Shown one piece after another: positions 32,902 to 41,230 of a stretch of DNA of 64,000 bases (position 1 is its first letter; every line of letters begins with the position of its first letter). A model generated the notes under the pieces. The model had not been told where the DNA came from. It saw only the letters and a program-made list of their open reading frames with translations, and made no database searches. The translations under genes and the position numbers were made by a program. Source of the stretch: Acidobacteriota bacterium (GTDB lineage: Bacteria; Acidobacteriota; Blastocatellia; Pyrinomonadales; Pyrinomonadaceae). Location of the stretch: NCBI GenBank assembly GCA_019639195.1, contig JAHBSI010000001.1:186001-250000 (forward strand). The letters run 5' to 3'.

Positions 32902-33900
32902 GTGACCGAACCAACAGACATTCTCCTCAAAGATTTTGCTGCAAAAAAGATCGCCGTTATCGGCGACCTTGTTGCTGATCAATTTCTCTCAGGTTCGATC
33001 GCAAGGGTCTCGCGTGAAGCTCCGGTCTTCATACTTCGGCACAACGAAACGCGAACTCTTCCCGGGGCCGCTGCGAACACTGCGGCGAATATTGCCGCAT
33101 TAGGGGCCGAGGTCGCGGCCGTCGGCGTTGTTGGGGAAGATCTGAACGGTGACGCTCTTTGCGAAGCGTTGGAACAAGCAAGGGTGCCGACGGGCCGTAT
33201 CCTTCGAGTGCCGGGCAGGAACACGCCTACGAAGGTGCGCGTGCTCGCGGCGCATCAACACGCGATCCATCAGCAGGTCATCCGCATCGATTATGAACCA
33301 ACGGCAGAACTCGATCCGACGTCTGCCGACCGCCTGATCGAAGCGGCCGTCGCTGCCTGTGCCGAAGCTGATGCCGTTGTCATTTCGGACTACAATTACG
33401 GCACGGCGACCCCGCGGCTCTTCGATGCAGTAAAGAATGCTGTCGAACATCGCGGGATCCCGCTTGTCGTCGATTCACGTTTTCGGCTCGCGGAATTTGC
33501 CGGAGCGACCTCCGCAACACCAAATCAGGATGAGGTTGACCAACTCGTTGAGAATGGCGAATCTGTCGAGCAGCTTGAAGGCCTTTGCCGCAGGCTCAAG
33601 TTCCGTTCACTTCTGGTCACGCGCGGTAACAGCGGAATGCTGATGGTGCGTCCGGGCCAACAAGCGGTCGCAATACCGGCCGTCGGTCCGCTCGATGCCG
33701 TTGACGTCACAGGAGCGGGCGATACCGTGACGGCGGCTTATGCACTCGGCCTTGCATGCGGTTTTGATGAGGTTGATGCGGCCCGCCTTGCAAATCATGC
33801 CGGCGGCCTCGTAGTAATGAAACGCGGTACTGCCGTCGTTACCGCCGACGAACTTGCCGCCTCGATCGCAAAAGAGCGGCCGAAGGCCATTCCCGTCTAA
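32902..33900 (+). CDS. rfaE1: D-glycero-beta-D-manno-heptose-7-phosphate kinase (PfkB family)
   Basis: 332 aa from a GTG. Ribokinase-fold sugar kinase: KKIAVIGDLVADQFLSGSI, RTLPGAAANTAANIAALGA (substrate loop), VVISDYNYGTATPRL, SLLVTRGNSGMLM, and the catalytic Asp and anion hole in DVTGAGDTVTAAYALGL. In E. coli this is the N-terminal half of HldE. The partner adenylyltransferase lies 6 bases downstream as a separate gene, so the assignment to ADP-heptose synthesis for LPS rests partly on that pairing. Confidence 0.9.
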   Translation: MTEPTDILLKDFAAKKIAVIGDLVADQFLSGSIARVSREAPVFILRHNETRTLPGAAANTAANIAALGAEVAAVGVVGEDLNGDALCEALEQARVPTGRILRVPGRNTPTKVRVLAAHQHAIHQQVIRIDYEPTAELDPTSADRLIEAAVAACAEADAVVISDYNYGTATPRLFDAVKNAVEHRGIPLVVDSRFRLAEFAGATSATPNQDEVDQLVENGESVEQLEGLCRRLKFRSLLVTRGNSGMLMVRPGQQAVAIPAVGPLDAVDVTGAGDTVTAAYALGLACGFDEVDAARLANHAGGLVVMKRGTAVVTADELAASIAKERPKAIPV

Positions 33901-33906
33901 AGCTGA

Positions 33907-34386
33907 ATGCCCATCGCAAACGCACCTGTTCTTGACCGCGAAGCCCTGACCGCCGAGATCGAAAAACGACGCGGCGCAGGCGAAAGGATCGTCCTCGCGA
34001 ACGGCTGCTTCGATATTCTGCATGTCGGGCACATTCGGTATCTCGCGGCCGCAAGATCGCTTGGCGACTGCCTCGTCGTTGGAGTAAATTCGGATGAACA
34101 GGCTAGACAATTAAAGGGCGAAGGCCGTCCCGCCGTGAATGAAAAGGAGCGGGCCGAGGTCATTTCAGCTTTGCGGTCTGTCGATCTCGTTACTATTTTC
34201 CCAGAGCCGACGGTAACGGAACTGATCCGTGCGATCCGGCCCGACGTGCACGCAAAAGGGACCGATTATACGGAAGACAGCGTGCCCGAGCGTGAGATCG
34301 TCCGAGAGGTCGGCGGACGCGTCGCCATTGTCGGCGATCCGAAAGATCACTCATCGACTGAGCTTTTTTCGCGTACGCGGGATTGA
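33907..34386 (+). CDS. rfaE2: D-glycero-beta-D-manno-heptose 1-phosphate adenylyltransferase
   Basis: 159 aa nucleotidyltransferase: [20 protein letters not shown] carries the HxGH site, [20 protein letters not shown] binds substrate, [18 protein letters not shown] follows. Corresponds to the C-terminal half of E. coli HldE. Its stop shares one base with the start of the next gene, so translation of the run rfaE1-rfaE2-unknown-rsmE is likely coupled. Confidence 0.92.
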   Translation: MPIANAPVLDREALTAEIEKRRGAGERIVLANGCFDILHVGHIRYLAAARSLGDCLVVGVNSDEQARQLKGEGRPAVNEKERAEVISALRSVDLVTIFPEPTVTELIRAIRPDVHAKGTDYTEDSVPEREIVREVGGRVAIVGDPKDHSSTELFSRTRD

Positions 34387-34952
34387 TGTGGGCTTCACGA
34401 ACAAAGGACGAACTCGTTATCGAAGTTTGGGAAAAGCTCGATTGCGAAAGCGTCGGACGCTCCGAGATCGAAGCGATCGAGACCGCAGTCGAAGGCGTTT
34501 TCGGCGCCGGGGCCGTCGATCCGCCGATGGTGCTCGCACGCTTTCTTTCTGACGAGGGAGCACATCTTCGACATTCGGAGATAATGCAGCTTTACCTCGA
34601 GCGTGCCGGCGCGAACGCCTTCGATATCGCGTTGCGAAATGCCTCTGATCTGACCACCCTTTCGACCGCTCTTGCTTCGATCAAGCGGCTCGACAATCTC
34701 CGCAAGAAACTTGCTGCCGAGAACGATCGATCGGGGCTCAACGAATTGAAGCAGGCCGTGCTTGAATTTCGCAGCGAACTCCAGGAGCAGGCCGCAGATC
34801 CGCGTAGCCCGCACGAAGTGCAGCTGCGCACCGCCGAGATCGACGAATGGCTATCGCATTGGCTGCGAACGCCCGAAATATTCTTTTCATGGGTCGATCT
34901 GCGCCAAAATTCGCCCGATTTCAAGGAGAAATTTGGTTCAATAGAAGAATGA
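34386..34952 (+). CDS. Unknown helical protein between rfaE2 and rsmE
   Basis: 188 aa, starting at the ATG that overlaps the rfaE2 stop (TGATG). Entirely helical-looking and acidic, without signal peptide or membrane segment: an N-terminal part (TKDELVIEVWEKLDCESVGR, EIEAIETAVEGVFGAG) and a long central helix (LTTLSTALASIKRLDNLRKK, NELKQAVLEFRSELQEQA). No known motif. Embedded in an overlapping gene run, with an ATGA overlap to rsmE, so it is expressed and probably conserved with these neighbours. Confidence 0.7.
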   Translation: MWASRTKDELVIEVWEKLDCESVGRSEIEAIETAVEGVFGAGAVDPPMVLARFLSDEGAHLRHSEIMQLYLERAGANAFDIALRNASDLTTLSTALASIKRLDNLRKKLAAENDRSGLNELKQAVLEFRSELQEQAADPRSPHEVQLRTAEIDEWLSHWLRTPEIFFSWVDLRQNSPDFKEKFGSIEE

Positions 34953-35680
34953 CCATTCGCCGTTTTTTTTCCGATTCGATCGACCTCGCCGCAAAGCGTG
35001 CGACGCTCGGCCCCGAAGAAGCTCACCACGCACGCGACGTCCTGCGCCTAAAAACGGGCGATGATCTCAGCCTTTTCGACGGCGAAGGCCGTGAGTTCAG
35101 TGGCACGCTTCAAAGCCTGACGAAAACCTTCGGCGAGGTCGTTGACGTTTCCGAGATCGAACCGTCCGCGCCCGAATCACCTCTTGCGATCACGCAAGCT
35201 TCCGTCGTCATCCCCGGCGACAAATACGATCTTGTCGTTCAAAAGGCGGTCGAGCTCGGTGTCATGAATTTCGTGCCCGTCACTTCAATACGTTGCGAGA
35301 TCAAGCTAAAGGACATTGACAAAAAACTCGCCCGCTGGCGGCGGATCGCTCTCGACGCCGCAAAGCAGTGCGGACGTGCACGGTTGATGGAGATCGGCCA
35401 ACCGCAGGACGTAAGGGCTTTTTTAAAAGATAATGCGGGGAACTTTGGCCGACGTGTTTTCTTTTCAGAGCGTGAAGGCGGCAAGTTGTCGTTCGACTCC
35501 CGACCCGAAACGCTTCTTTTCGTTATCGGCCCGAAAGGCGGCTGGGATGATTCAGAGCTTGCCGCCGCCCGCGATTCCAACTTTGAGATCGTGACGTTCG
35601 GCGGGCGAATTATGCGTGCGGAGACCGCATCGATCGCATTGACCGCGATACTTCAGCATCAGTTCGGCGATATCAATTAG
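34949..35680 (+). CDS. rsmE: 16S rRNA (uracil-1498-N3)-methyltransferase
   Basis: 243 aa SPOUT enzyme. The ATG at 34949 overlaps the previous stop by 4 bases and gives the correct RsmE opening MTIRRFFSDSI. Family motifs: EEAHHARDVLRLKTGDDLSL, ASVVIPGDKYDLVVQKAVEL (helix-strand of the N-domain junction), CEIKLKDIDKKLARWRRIAL, AAKQCGRARL, then VIGPKGGWDDSELAA and MRAETASIALTAIL (knot). Its last 8 bases overlap the convergent unknown gene. Confidence 0.94.
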   Translation: MTIRRFFSDSIDLAAKRATLGPEEAHHARDVLRLKTGDDLSLFDGEGREFSGTLQSLTKTFGEVVDVSEIEPSAPESPLAITQASVVIPGDKYDLVVQKAVELGVMNFVPVTSIRCEIKLKDIDKKLARWRRIALDAAKQCGRARLMEIGQPQDVRAFLKDNAGNFGRRVFFSEREGGKLSFDSRPETLLFVIGPKGGWDDSELAAARDSNFEIVTFGGRIMRAETASIALTAILQHQFGDIN

Positions 35681-36221
35681 GCTGGAGTACCGGTTTTGGT
35701 GTTGGTTTCGGCCGGAAGTATGCGTCACCACGCTGCGTCAGATTCGCCTTTTTTCCAAGCGTGGCAACCACCGAATCAAGAAGTTCTTTCGTCTCGAGCT
35801 TGAAATTGATCGCCGCACGGATATCAGTGTCGGGATCGTTGATCTGCAGTATCAGATAACGCCGCTTTTCGCGTATGAATCCGGCAAGGCCCGCACCCGG
35901 GACCGGAATCGCACTTATCACCGAACCTGCCGTCGTGCTCACCGACTGTGACTGCGGATATACAACGAGCAGCGAATCGTAGGGGATCGAGAATATCTCG
36001 CCTTTTGCGGCCTTAAAAGTGAGGCGTTCGTTCACGTCGTCGAACGCTAGTGTGCCTTCGAATTTCTCCGAGTAACCAAACATTCCGCCTTCATACTTTG
36101 CGGCAAAACTTTCGGGGGCAGGTTTAATGTTCTTTGCATCAGAAGCGATCGGCCGCGGCTGTGCGCCGACGGACACCGCCGCCATCAACGCGAACAGCGA
36201 GATCAACAAAAATTTGTACAT
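35673..36221 (-). CDS. Secreted protein of unknown function
   Basis: 182 aa from the ATG at 36221 (a start at 36269 would add residues ahead of the signal peptide). Signal peptide YKFLLISLFALMAAVSVGAQ. The mature part has strand-rich stretches (KFEGTLAFDDVNERLTFKAA, EIFSIPYDSLLVVYPQSQS), a glycine/proline-rich segment that could dip into a membrane (VISAIPVPGAGLAGFIREK) and a conserved-looking RRYLILQINDPDTDIRAAI. The tail is KPTPKPVLQPN. No known family. Convergent 8-base overlap with rsmE. Confidence 0.65.
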   Translation of the reverse strand: MYKFLLISLFALMAAVSVGAQPRPIASDAKNIKPAPESFAAKYEGGMFGYSEKFEGTLAFDDVNERLTFKAAKGEIFSIPYDSLLVVYPQSQSVSTTAGSVISAIPVPGAGLAGFIREKRRYLILQINDPDTDIRAAINFKLETKELLDSVVATLGKKANLTQRGDAYFRPKPTPKPVLQPN

Positions 36222-36255
36222 CGTGCCTCCCGAAATTGCAGCGTATTTCTTTGTG

Positions 36256-37077
36256 CTATGACGCAGCAACCTTGCGTTTAGTTGTCGTGGAACGCGAATT
36301 TTCCTCTTCTAAATATGCCGCAAGCCGCTCGTGCGCAAGAGCAACATAATCCGCAGAGATCTCCGAACCGAACCAACGTCGGCCCAGCAATTCCGCGACC
36401 TTTGCCGTCGTTCCGCTGCCCATAAAGCAATCGTAAACGACGTCGCCTTCGTTCGTCCACGTCAGGATCTGGTCCTCGACGAGCTTTTCCGGGAAGATCG
36501 CCGGATGCTGGAACGCAACCTTGTCTTTCGAACTCGATGTGCCGACATTATAGAAGAAAATGTTATTGAGCTTACGTTCTTTTGGCGCGATATGATCGTG
36601 TGCGAGGTCGTTGCGCCCGACCTTCGTTATACGAAACGACTTGAATGCCTTCCCTTGCTGGATCGGCATCGTGATCGGATTGAACGTCTTCGGCGTGTCC
36701 TTCGAAAAGCAGAACATATATTCGAATGCCTGCCGATATCGCTTGCCGCAATCGCTCGGGATGGGATTATTCTTTGCGTAGATCATCGTGTCGTGGACAC
36801 GAAACCCCGCATCCTTGAACGCGAACGCATGCTTGAAACTCGACAGCGTCTCGTCGCCATTCACCGTCCTGTCGCCGACGACCCAGATCACGACGCCGCC
36901 CGGCTTCGTCTTCGCGAACAAACCGGAAGCGATCTCCTCGACCGGAAAATGATAGCCGTTATATTCACGCAGGTCGTCGTACGGCGGGCTCGCGATCGTC
37001 ATATCGATCGTCTCATCGTCGATGCGTGCGAGCGTCTCAACGCAGCTTTCGTTGTAGATCTTTTGAAATTCGATCAT
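36256..37077 (-). CDS. Site-specific DNA methyltransferase (N4-cytosine/N6-adenine, beta class)
   Basis: 273 aa. Catalytic motif IV is SPPYDDLREYNGYHFP (near residue 30), followed by the target region, and SAM motif I lies near the C-terminus: VVYDCFMGSGTTAKVAELLG, then RRWFGSEISADYVALAHERL. That order is the beta class. GKRYRQAFEYMFCFSKDTP and the NIFFYNVGTSSSKDKVAFQHP strand are typical of orphan and phage-type enzymes. The start overlaps the stop of the exonuclease gene by one base (TGATG); an ATG at 37089 is an alternative. No restriction enzyme is adjacent, so it may be regulatory or part of a defence pair with the exonuclease. Confidence 0.88.
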   Translation of the reverse strand: MIEFQKIYNESCVETLARIDDETIDMTIASPPYDDLREYNGYHFPVEEIASGLFAKTKPGGVVIWVVGDRTVNGDETLSSFKHAFAFKDAGFRVHDTMIYAKNNPIPSDCGKRYRQAFEYMFCFSKDTPKTFNPITMPIQQGKAFKSFRITKVGRNDLAHDHIAPKERKLNNIFFYNVGTSSSKDKVAFQHPAIFPEKLVEDQILTWTNEGDVVYDCFMGSGTTAKVAELLGRRWFGSEISADYVALAHERLAAYLEEENSRSTTTKRKVAAS

Positions 37078-37928
37078 CAGACGGGCCATTTATCCAGGAA
37101 AATTTGGAGGAATGCCTTCTCCGGCTTTTCGATCTCGGCTTCCAGGAAGTTTCGGAAACCTTCGAGTTCCTCAAAATACGCTTCTTCGGAGAGCTTTCCG
37201 CAAAAATACACCATTCGCAGCCAGACGAGATATGTATTCAGCACGTCTGTCTGATTGTATTCGACGATCGACGTAATATCGCCGGCAAGCCAAAGGTCAG
37301 TTACCTGATCGCCGTGCACGTCGATCTTCCCCGGAAATCCGCAGAACTTCGCGAATTCATCCAGCTTCGGCTGCATCGAGCGATCAAAAGAGAATCGCTT
37401 TAGTATGTCGAGGTGGCCTTCGCTATTGCGGCCGTCAAAATAGTCATAGCCTTCCCAGGGTTTATCCGGACGTTTGTTAAAGCTCTCGGCCGAGATCTCG
37501 TTTATCATCCCGCGTTGGATCAGCACCTGCAGATCGGATTCGACCGAGTTGAACCCGACGAGCTGCGGTTTACGCCGGCCGACGCTGGTCAGGAATTTTT
37601 CGATGATCTCAGCCTCAGAAACATCGCCGATCTCCGTCGGCAATTCAGGGAATGAACCAAGCCGGAATTCGATAGTGCGTCCACTGTCGCGAAAGACAAG
37701 GCGTCTGGCAAGGAACGCGATCGAGACCACACGCGAGAACATATATTTGAGGAAAGGACGCGGATTCTTCTCCGCATCGTACTGCGTCGAGTGTTCCCAC
37801 AAAGCCTGCATCGCCTCGAGCTCCGTGGTTTCCGGCGGCAGGTCAAAAAGCCGGCGCGCGCCTGCGGCATCCGGAACCCATTCGAGGTCAAAATAAAGAC
37901 AAAGTTCGGGAATCTCGTTCTTCAGCAT
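37077..37928 (-). CDS. PolB-like 3'-5' exonuclease family protein
   Basis: 283 aa. Matches the predicted 3'-5' exonucleases related to the DNA polymerase B proofreading domain. Acidic sites: ExoI in CLYFDLEWVPD (Asp/Glu), ExoII in VGFNSVESDLQVLIQRG, ExoIII-like in SIVEYNQTDVLNTYLVWLRM (Tyr and Asp), and HLDILKRFSFDRSMQPKLDE between. The C-terminal third (YFEELEGFRNFLEAEIEKPE) is helical. No polymerase domain is attached. Coupled by a one-base overlap to the DNA methyltransferase downstream. Confidence 0.8.
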   Translation of the reverse strand: MLKNEIPELCLYFDLEWVPDAAGARRLFDLPPETTELEAMQALWEHSTQYDAEKNPRPFLKYMFSRVVSIAFLARRLVFRDSGRTIEFRLGSFPELPTEIGDVSEAEIIEKFLTSVGRRKPQLVGFNSVESDLQVLIQRGMINEISAESFNKRPDKPWEGYDYFDGRNSEGHLDILKRFSFDRSMQPKLDEFAKFCGFPGKIDVHGDQVTDLWLAGDITSIVEYNQTDVLNTYLVWLRMVYFCGKLSEEAYFEELEGFRNFLEAEIEKPEKAFLQIFLDKWPV

Positions 37929-38022
37929 CTATCTGCGGGAGGCTTCCTTTTATGTTGGATCGGCGGCGAAAAGAATTTCGCGTCTTCTTACGACATACTA
38001 TAACAGCCGAGGCGCGCGAGGT

Positions 38023-38469
38023 CTAAGCTTCTTCTTCAGGTTCTTCCTGAGCGTCGTCTTCAGTATCGCCCTGAACCGCGTCGCTCGCCTGCATCATTGC
38101 GGCAAATCCTAACAACGCGTCAAACTCGGACTCTCGTGCGGCCGCTCTGTCGATGGTGCTTTGTTTTGAGCCGATAAGATATACGACCGGCTCTTCGCCG
38201 ACGACTCGAGCTGAATGATACGTTTCGGCCGGCATAAGGTCGCGGTCTCCGCGCTCGAGGCAAAAGGTTCCGCCGCCGCGGAGCGTGATCTCGAGCGAGC
38301 CCGAGATGATCCAATGCGACTGGTCGTCCGAATGCTTGTGAAGGCTGTAGAAGATCTCCGGCCGGTCGCACCAATGCGCGACCGTGTAACCCTCGGCCTC
38401 GAGCTCAAGCCGCAGCTTCGCGGGATTCGGAGGATACGGACGGTTCCATTTTTCCACTTTGTAGGGCAT
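38023..38469 (-). CDS. Cupin-domain protein
   Basis: 148 aa from the ATG at 38469 (an earlier ATG at 38547 is not supported). Cupin motif 1: IFYSLHKHSDDQSHWIISGS (His residues and Glu/Gln for metal), motif 2: PAETYHSARVVGEEPVVYL. The N-terminus YKVEKWNRPYPPNPAKLRLE and acidic tail (GDTEDDAQEEPEEEA) are extra. Related small cupins bind a metal and sense or process a small molecule; function unknown. Confidence 0.8.
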   Translation of the reverse strand: MPYKVEKWNRPYPPNPAKLRLELEAEGYTVAHWCDRPEIFYSLHKHSDDQSHWIISGSLEITLRGGGTFCLERGDRDLMPAETYHSARVVGEEPVVYLIGSKQSTIDRAAARESEFDALLGFAAMMQASDAVQGDTEDDAQEEPEEEA

Positions 38470-38734
38470 CTTTCTTCGTTCTAGTACTTTACCAAAGTTC
38501 CAGTGCGGCCACCGACGCCCGAACTGTGCCAACTCTCCAATTGCCATACCATTTCGGTCGTGCGGTTGTAACGATATCGTCTAAAGCGACACGCGGTTGG
38601 ATAATGAGCGTCAGCGGTAACTCTTTGTTTTCAACAACTTAACGCGAATGGCACGGTGCTTGCCATTCACTTGGTTGAAAAGGGATGAGGTCGCCCCGGC
38701 TTCTCTCGAAAGAAAACACAAGGGAGACAAAGCA

Positions 38735-39067
38735 ATGAAAAAATATATTTCAACGTTCGTAATGATGGCAATGATGGCGATCTCGGTACCGATGCTTGCA
38801 GGCACGGCCACGGCACAGACCCGGCGTTACACGTCGCAACGCACGACCTCTTACAACTATAAGAAGCCCAGCTTCTATCGCCGTCACCGCAACCTCATCA
38901 ATATCGGTATCGGAACCGGTGCGGGAACTCTTCTCGGTGGATTGATCGGCGGCAAGAAAGGCGCTTTGATCGGCGCAGCGGCAGGTGCAGGCGGTTCGGC
39001 TCTCTACACCTACAAGATCAACCCGAAGAAGCGTCGATACAACGCTCAGTACTATCCCGGCTACTAA
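38735..39067 (+). CDS. Secreted glycine-zipper protein
   Basis: 110 aa. AGGGAG lies 8 bases before the ATG at 38735; earlier in-frame starts are less likely. Signal peptide (STFVMMAMMAISVPMLAGTATA). After an Arg/Tyr-rich linker (RRYTSQRTTSYNYKKPSFYR) comes a YMGG-type glycine zipper: IGIGTGAGTLLGGLIGGKKG and ALIGAAAGAGGSALYTYKI, which would insert in or associate with the outer membrane. The tail is Tyr/Arg-rich. A strong terminator follows. Confidence 0.8.
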   Translation: MKKYISTFVMMAMMAISVPMLAGTATAQTRRYTSQRTTSYNYKKPSFYRRHRNLINIGIGTGAGTLLGGLIGGKKGALIGAAAGAGGSALYTYKINPKKRRYNAQYYPGY

Positions 39068-39117
39068 AGATAGCAGCGAACTAACTTCAACTCATTGATC
39101 TTCGGATCTAAATGAGC

Positions 39118-39158
39118 AAGGCCGCAAGCGGAATGACTCTCCGGCTTGCGGCCTTTTT
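39118..39158 (+). terminator. Intrinsic terminator after the glycine-zipper gene
   Basis: Perfect 12-base stem AAGGCCGCAAGC / GCTTGCGGCCTT with a 14-base loop, then a T run. Also serves the convergent fadE gene. Confidence 0.9.
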
Positions 39159-39187
39159 GTATTCCGGCTGCGGTGCAGATCCGCAGC

Positions 39188-40972
39188 CTAGAATGCGTAC
39201 GTATTTGCGTCGATCAGCACCTTCGCAATGCGTCGGCGTGCTTCGACCGTGTTGATCGGTGTGCTGTTCTTCGTAAACCGCTTCAACGCCGTCAATAGAA
39301 TGCGTGCGTCATCGCCTTCGGCAAGAGCGGCGATCGTGTTGCGTGCGGTCATCTCCACGCGTTGGATCGCATCGCTGCAAAAGACCGACGCAATGTCCGC
39401 GGCCCTCGCACCCGCAAGCCCGCCTTTTTCGACAAGCTTCTTTGCACGCAGAACGGCCGACTCCATCTCGTATGCCTCGATGATGATGTCGGCGACACTG
39501 AGCAGTATCTCCTGCTCGTCCTTCAGAGCGGCCATATATTTTTGTGCGGCCGTTCCAAGCACCATCAACGCAACTTTCTTCGCATTTGCCGCAAGTTTTG
39601 CTTCGCGTGCGAGCGGCGAATCATCATCGTCGAACGTCATCTGCGGCTCGAGGATCTCTTTTTGCAACGCCATCGCCGCCGGCAGCAGTCCAAGCTTGCC
39701 CTTCATCGCACGCTTCACCAGCTGCCCCGGAATGAGCATTCGGTTGATCTCGTTCGTGCCTTCGAAAATACGGTTGATGCGCGAATCGCGATATGCCTTT
39801 TCGGCCGGATAATCCGCCGAATAGCCGTATCCGCCGTAGATCTGGACCATCTCATCAGCAACGTAATCGAGCGCCTCGCTGCATGCGACCTTGTTGATCG
39901 ACGATTCGACCGCGTACTCTTCGATCGACTGCAATTTCTTCTCATTGTCGGCTCCGTCACCGATAAGCGCATCGATCAGGCCGACGGTTCTGTACGTGAT
40001 CGATTCCGCGACCCATGTGCGTATCGCCATCTCGGCGAGCTTGTGCTGGATCGCTCCGAACGTTGATATCTTCTGCTTGAACTGCTCGCGTTCGTTCGCG
40101 TATCGAATCGCATCGTGTATCGCGAGCTTCGCGCCGCCGACAACAGAAGCGCCCAACTTGAAGCGTCCGACATTCAGGATGTTGAACGCGATCTTCGCAC
40201 CATCGCCGACGTTGCCGACAAGATTCGAAACCGGTATCTTCGCATCCGAAAGGATCAGCGGCGTGGTCGATGACGCTTTGATGCCCATCTTGTGCTCTTC
40301 GGCCCCCGGACGGCAATTCTCGCTGCGTTCGACGACAAATGCCGAGAACTTTTCCTTTTCGCCATCGACCTTCGCAAAGACGATATAGACGTCAGCAAAA
40401 CTGCCGTTCGTGATGAACATCTTCTCGCCGTTCAGGACGTAATGCTGACCGTCTTCGGTAAGGCGTGCCGTCGTTTTCGCACCGAGCGCGTCCGAGCCTG
40501 AACCGCTCTCCGTAAGACAGTATGCGGTAACGACCTCGCCGGAAATGATCTTCGGGATCCACTGCTTCTTAAGCTCTTCGGATCCAAAATACAGTAGCGG
40601 AAGGACACCGATCGATGTCTGTGCACCATACGTCGTGCCGAATCCGCCGCCGCGTCCCATCATCTCCGCGATCAACGCTCCGGAAGTTTGATCGAGCCCA
40701 AGGCCGCCGTATTCTTCCGGGATCGTCGCCCCGAGAATGCCGAGGTCGCCGCCTTTCTTTAGCAGTTCGCGGGCGGTCTCCCACTTGTGCTGCTCAAGTG
40801 CTTCAAGATTCGGCCGCACCTCTCCATCCACGAACTCGCGAGTCGTGTCGCCGATCATCTTCTGCTCGTCGCTGAATTCCTCCGGCGTAAAAACCTCGGC
40901 CGGTGTCTGCTCCGCGATCAAGAACTCGCCGCCTTTTAAGTATTCTTTCGTCATTTTTGCATCCATCGTCAT
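39188..40972 (-). CDS. fadE: Acyl-CoA dehydrogenase, FadE (Bacillus type)
   Basis: 594 aa. FAD enzyme that introduces the trans-2 double bond in the first step of beta-oxidation. N-terminal helical domain (EEFSDEQKMIGDTTREFVDG, LGATIPEEYGGLGLDQTSGA), middle strand domain with AYCLTESGSGSDALGAKTT, and C-terminal helices with QIYGGYGYSADYPAEKAYRD and FEGTNEINRML, where the catalytic Glu sits. About 200 extra C-terminal residues, so it is longer than classical SCAD/MCAD; the length matches Bacillus FadE. GAGGAG lies 4 bases before the ATG. It has its own promoter with a FadR-type box. Confidence 0.93.
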   Translation of the reverse strand: MTMDAKMTKEYLKGGEFLIAEQTPAEVFTPEEFSDEQKMIGDTTREFVDGEVRPNLEALEQHKWETARELLKKGGDLGILGATIPEEYGGLGLDQTSGALIAEMMGRGGGFGTTYGAQTSIGVLPLLYFGSEELKKQWIPKIISGEVVTAYCLTESGSGSDALGAKTTARLTEDGQHYVLNGEKMFITNGSFADVYIVFAKVDGEKEKFSAFVVERSENCRPGAEEHKMGIKASSTTPLILSDAKIPVSNLVGNVGDGAKIAFNILNVGRFKLGASVVGGAKLAIHDAIRYANEREQFKQKISTFGAIQHKLAEMAIRTWVAESITYRTVGLIDALIGDGADNEKKLQSIEEYAVESSINKVACSEALDYVADEMVQIYGGYGYSADYPAEKAYRDSRINRIFEGTNEINRMLIPGQLVKRAMKGKLGLLPAAMALQKEILEPQMTFDDDDSPLAREAKLAANAKKVALMVLGTAAQKYMAALKDEQEILLSVADIIIEAYEMESAVLRAKKLVEKGGLAGARAADIASVFCSDAIQRVEMTARNTIAALAEGDDARILLTALKRFTKNSTPINTVEARRRIAKVLIDANTYAF

Positions 40973-41001
40973 CTGGCTCCTCGCATACTTCTGTTCTTGA
41001 T

Positions 41002-41031
41002 ATCATACTGAATGAATGCTCATTCAGTCAA
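41002..41031 (-). promoter_or_regulatory. fadE promoter, sigma70 type
   Basis: On the minus strand TTGACT (41031-41026), an 18-base spacer, TATGAT (41007-41002). The expected start is near 40995, about 22 bases before the fadE ATG. Confidence 0.8.
41007..41028. promoter_or_regulatory. FadR-type operator in the fadE promoter
   Basis: Perfect inverted repeat ACTGAATGA-ATGC-TCATTCAGT. Its core TGAATGA-N4-TCATTCA equals the core of the operator I recall for Bacillus FadR (YsiA, TetR family). It fills the spacer between -35 and -10, so a bound repressor would block polymerase; acyl-CoA would be the expected inducer. The repressor gene is not in the window. Confidence 0.8.
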
Positions 41032-41080
41032 GGGAATTGGCACACATCGTGGTTCAATTGCGCAAAATGAATTCCTCTTA

Positions 41081-41107
41081 GAATTGCCACTAGCTTCAGC
41101 TAGTGGT
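41081..41107. repeat. REP-like palindromic repeat, copy 1
   Basis: GAATTG then the perfect palindrome CCACTAGCT-TC-AGCTAGTGG (41087-41106), then T. Same 27-base unit as at 41167. Lies between fadA and fadE. Confidence 0.85.
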
Positions 41108-41166
41108 TATTTGTGTCAAAGAATGATCTCAGGCCTTTGCCCGATGGTTGCAAATTAAACCGCTTC

Positions 41167-41193
41167 GAATTGCCACTAGCTTCAGCTAGTGGT
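41167..41193. repeat. REP-like palindromic repeat, copy 2
   Basis: Identical 27-base unit to 41081-41107, in the same orientation, 86 bases downstream. Palindrome at 41173-41192. Confidence 0.85.
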
Positions 41194-41213
41194 CAACAGC
41201 AAGGAAACTCCCC

Positions 41214-41227
41214 TGGGCTTTAGCCCA
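41214..41227. repeat. Short palindrome TGGGCT-TT-AGCCCA
   Basis: Same form as the other palindromes here (arms separated by TT or TC) next to the fadA stop codon. May be another member of the repeat family or a weak terminator for fadA. Confidence 0.5.
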
Positions 41228-41230
41228 ATC

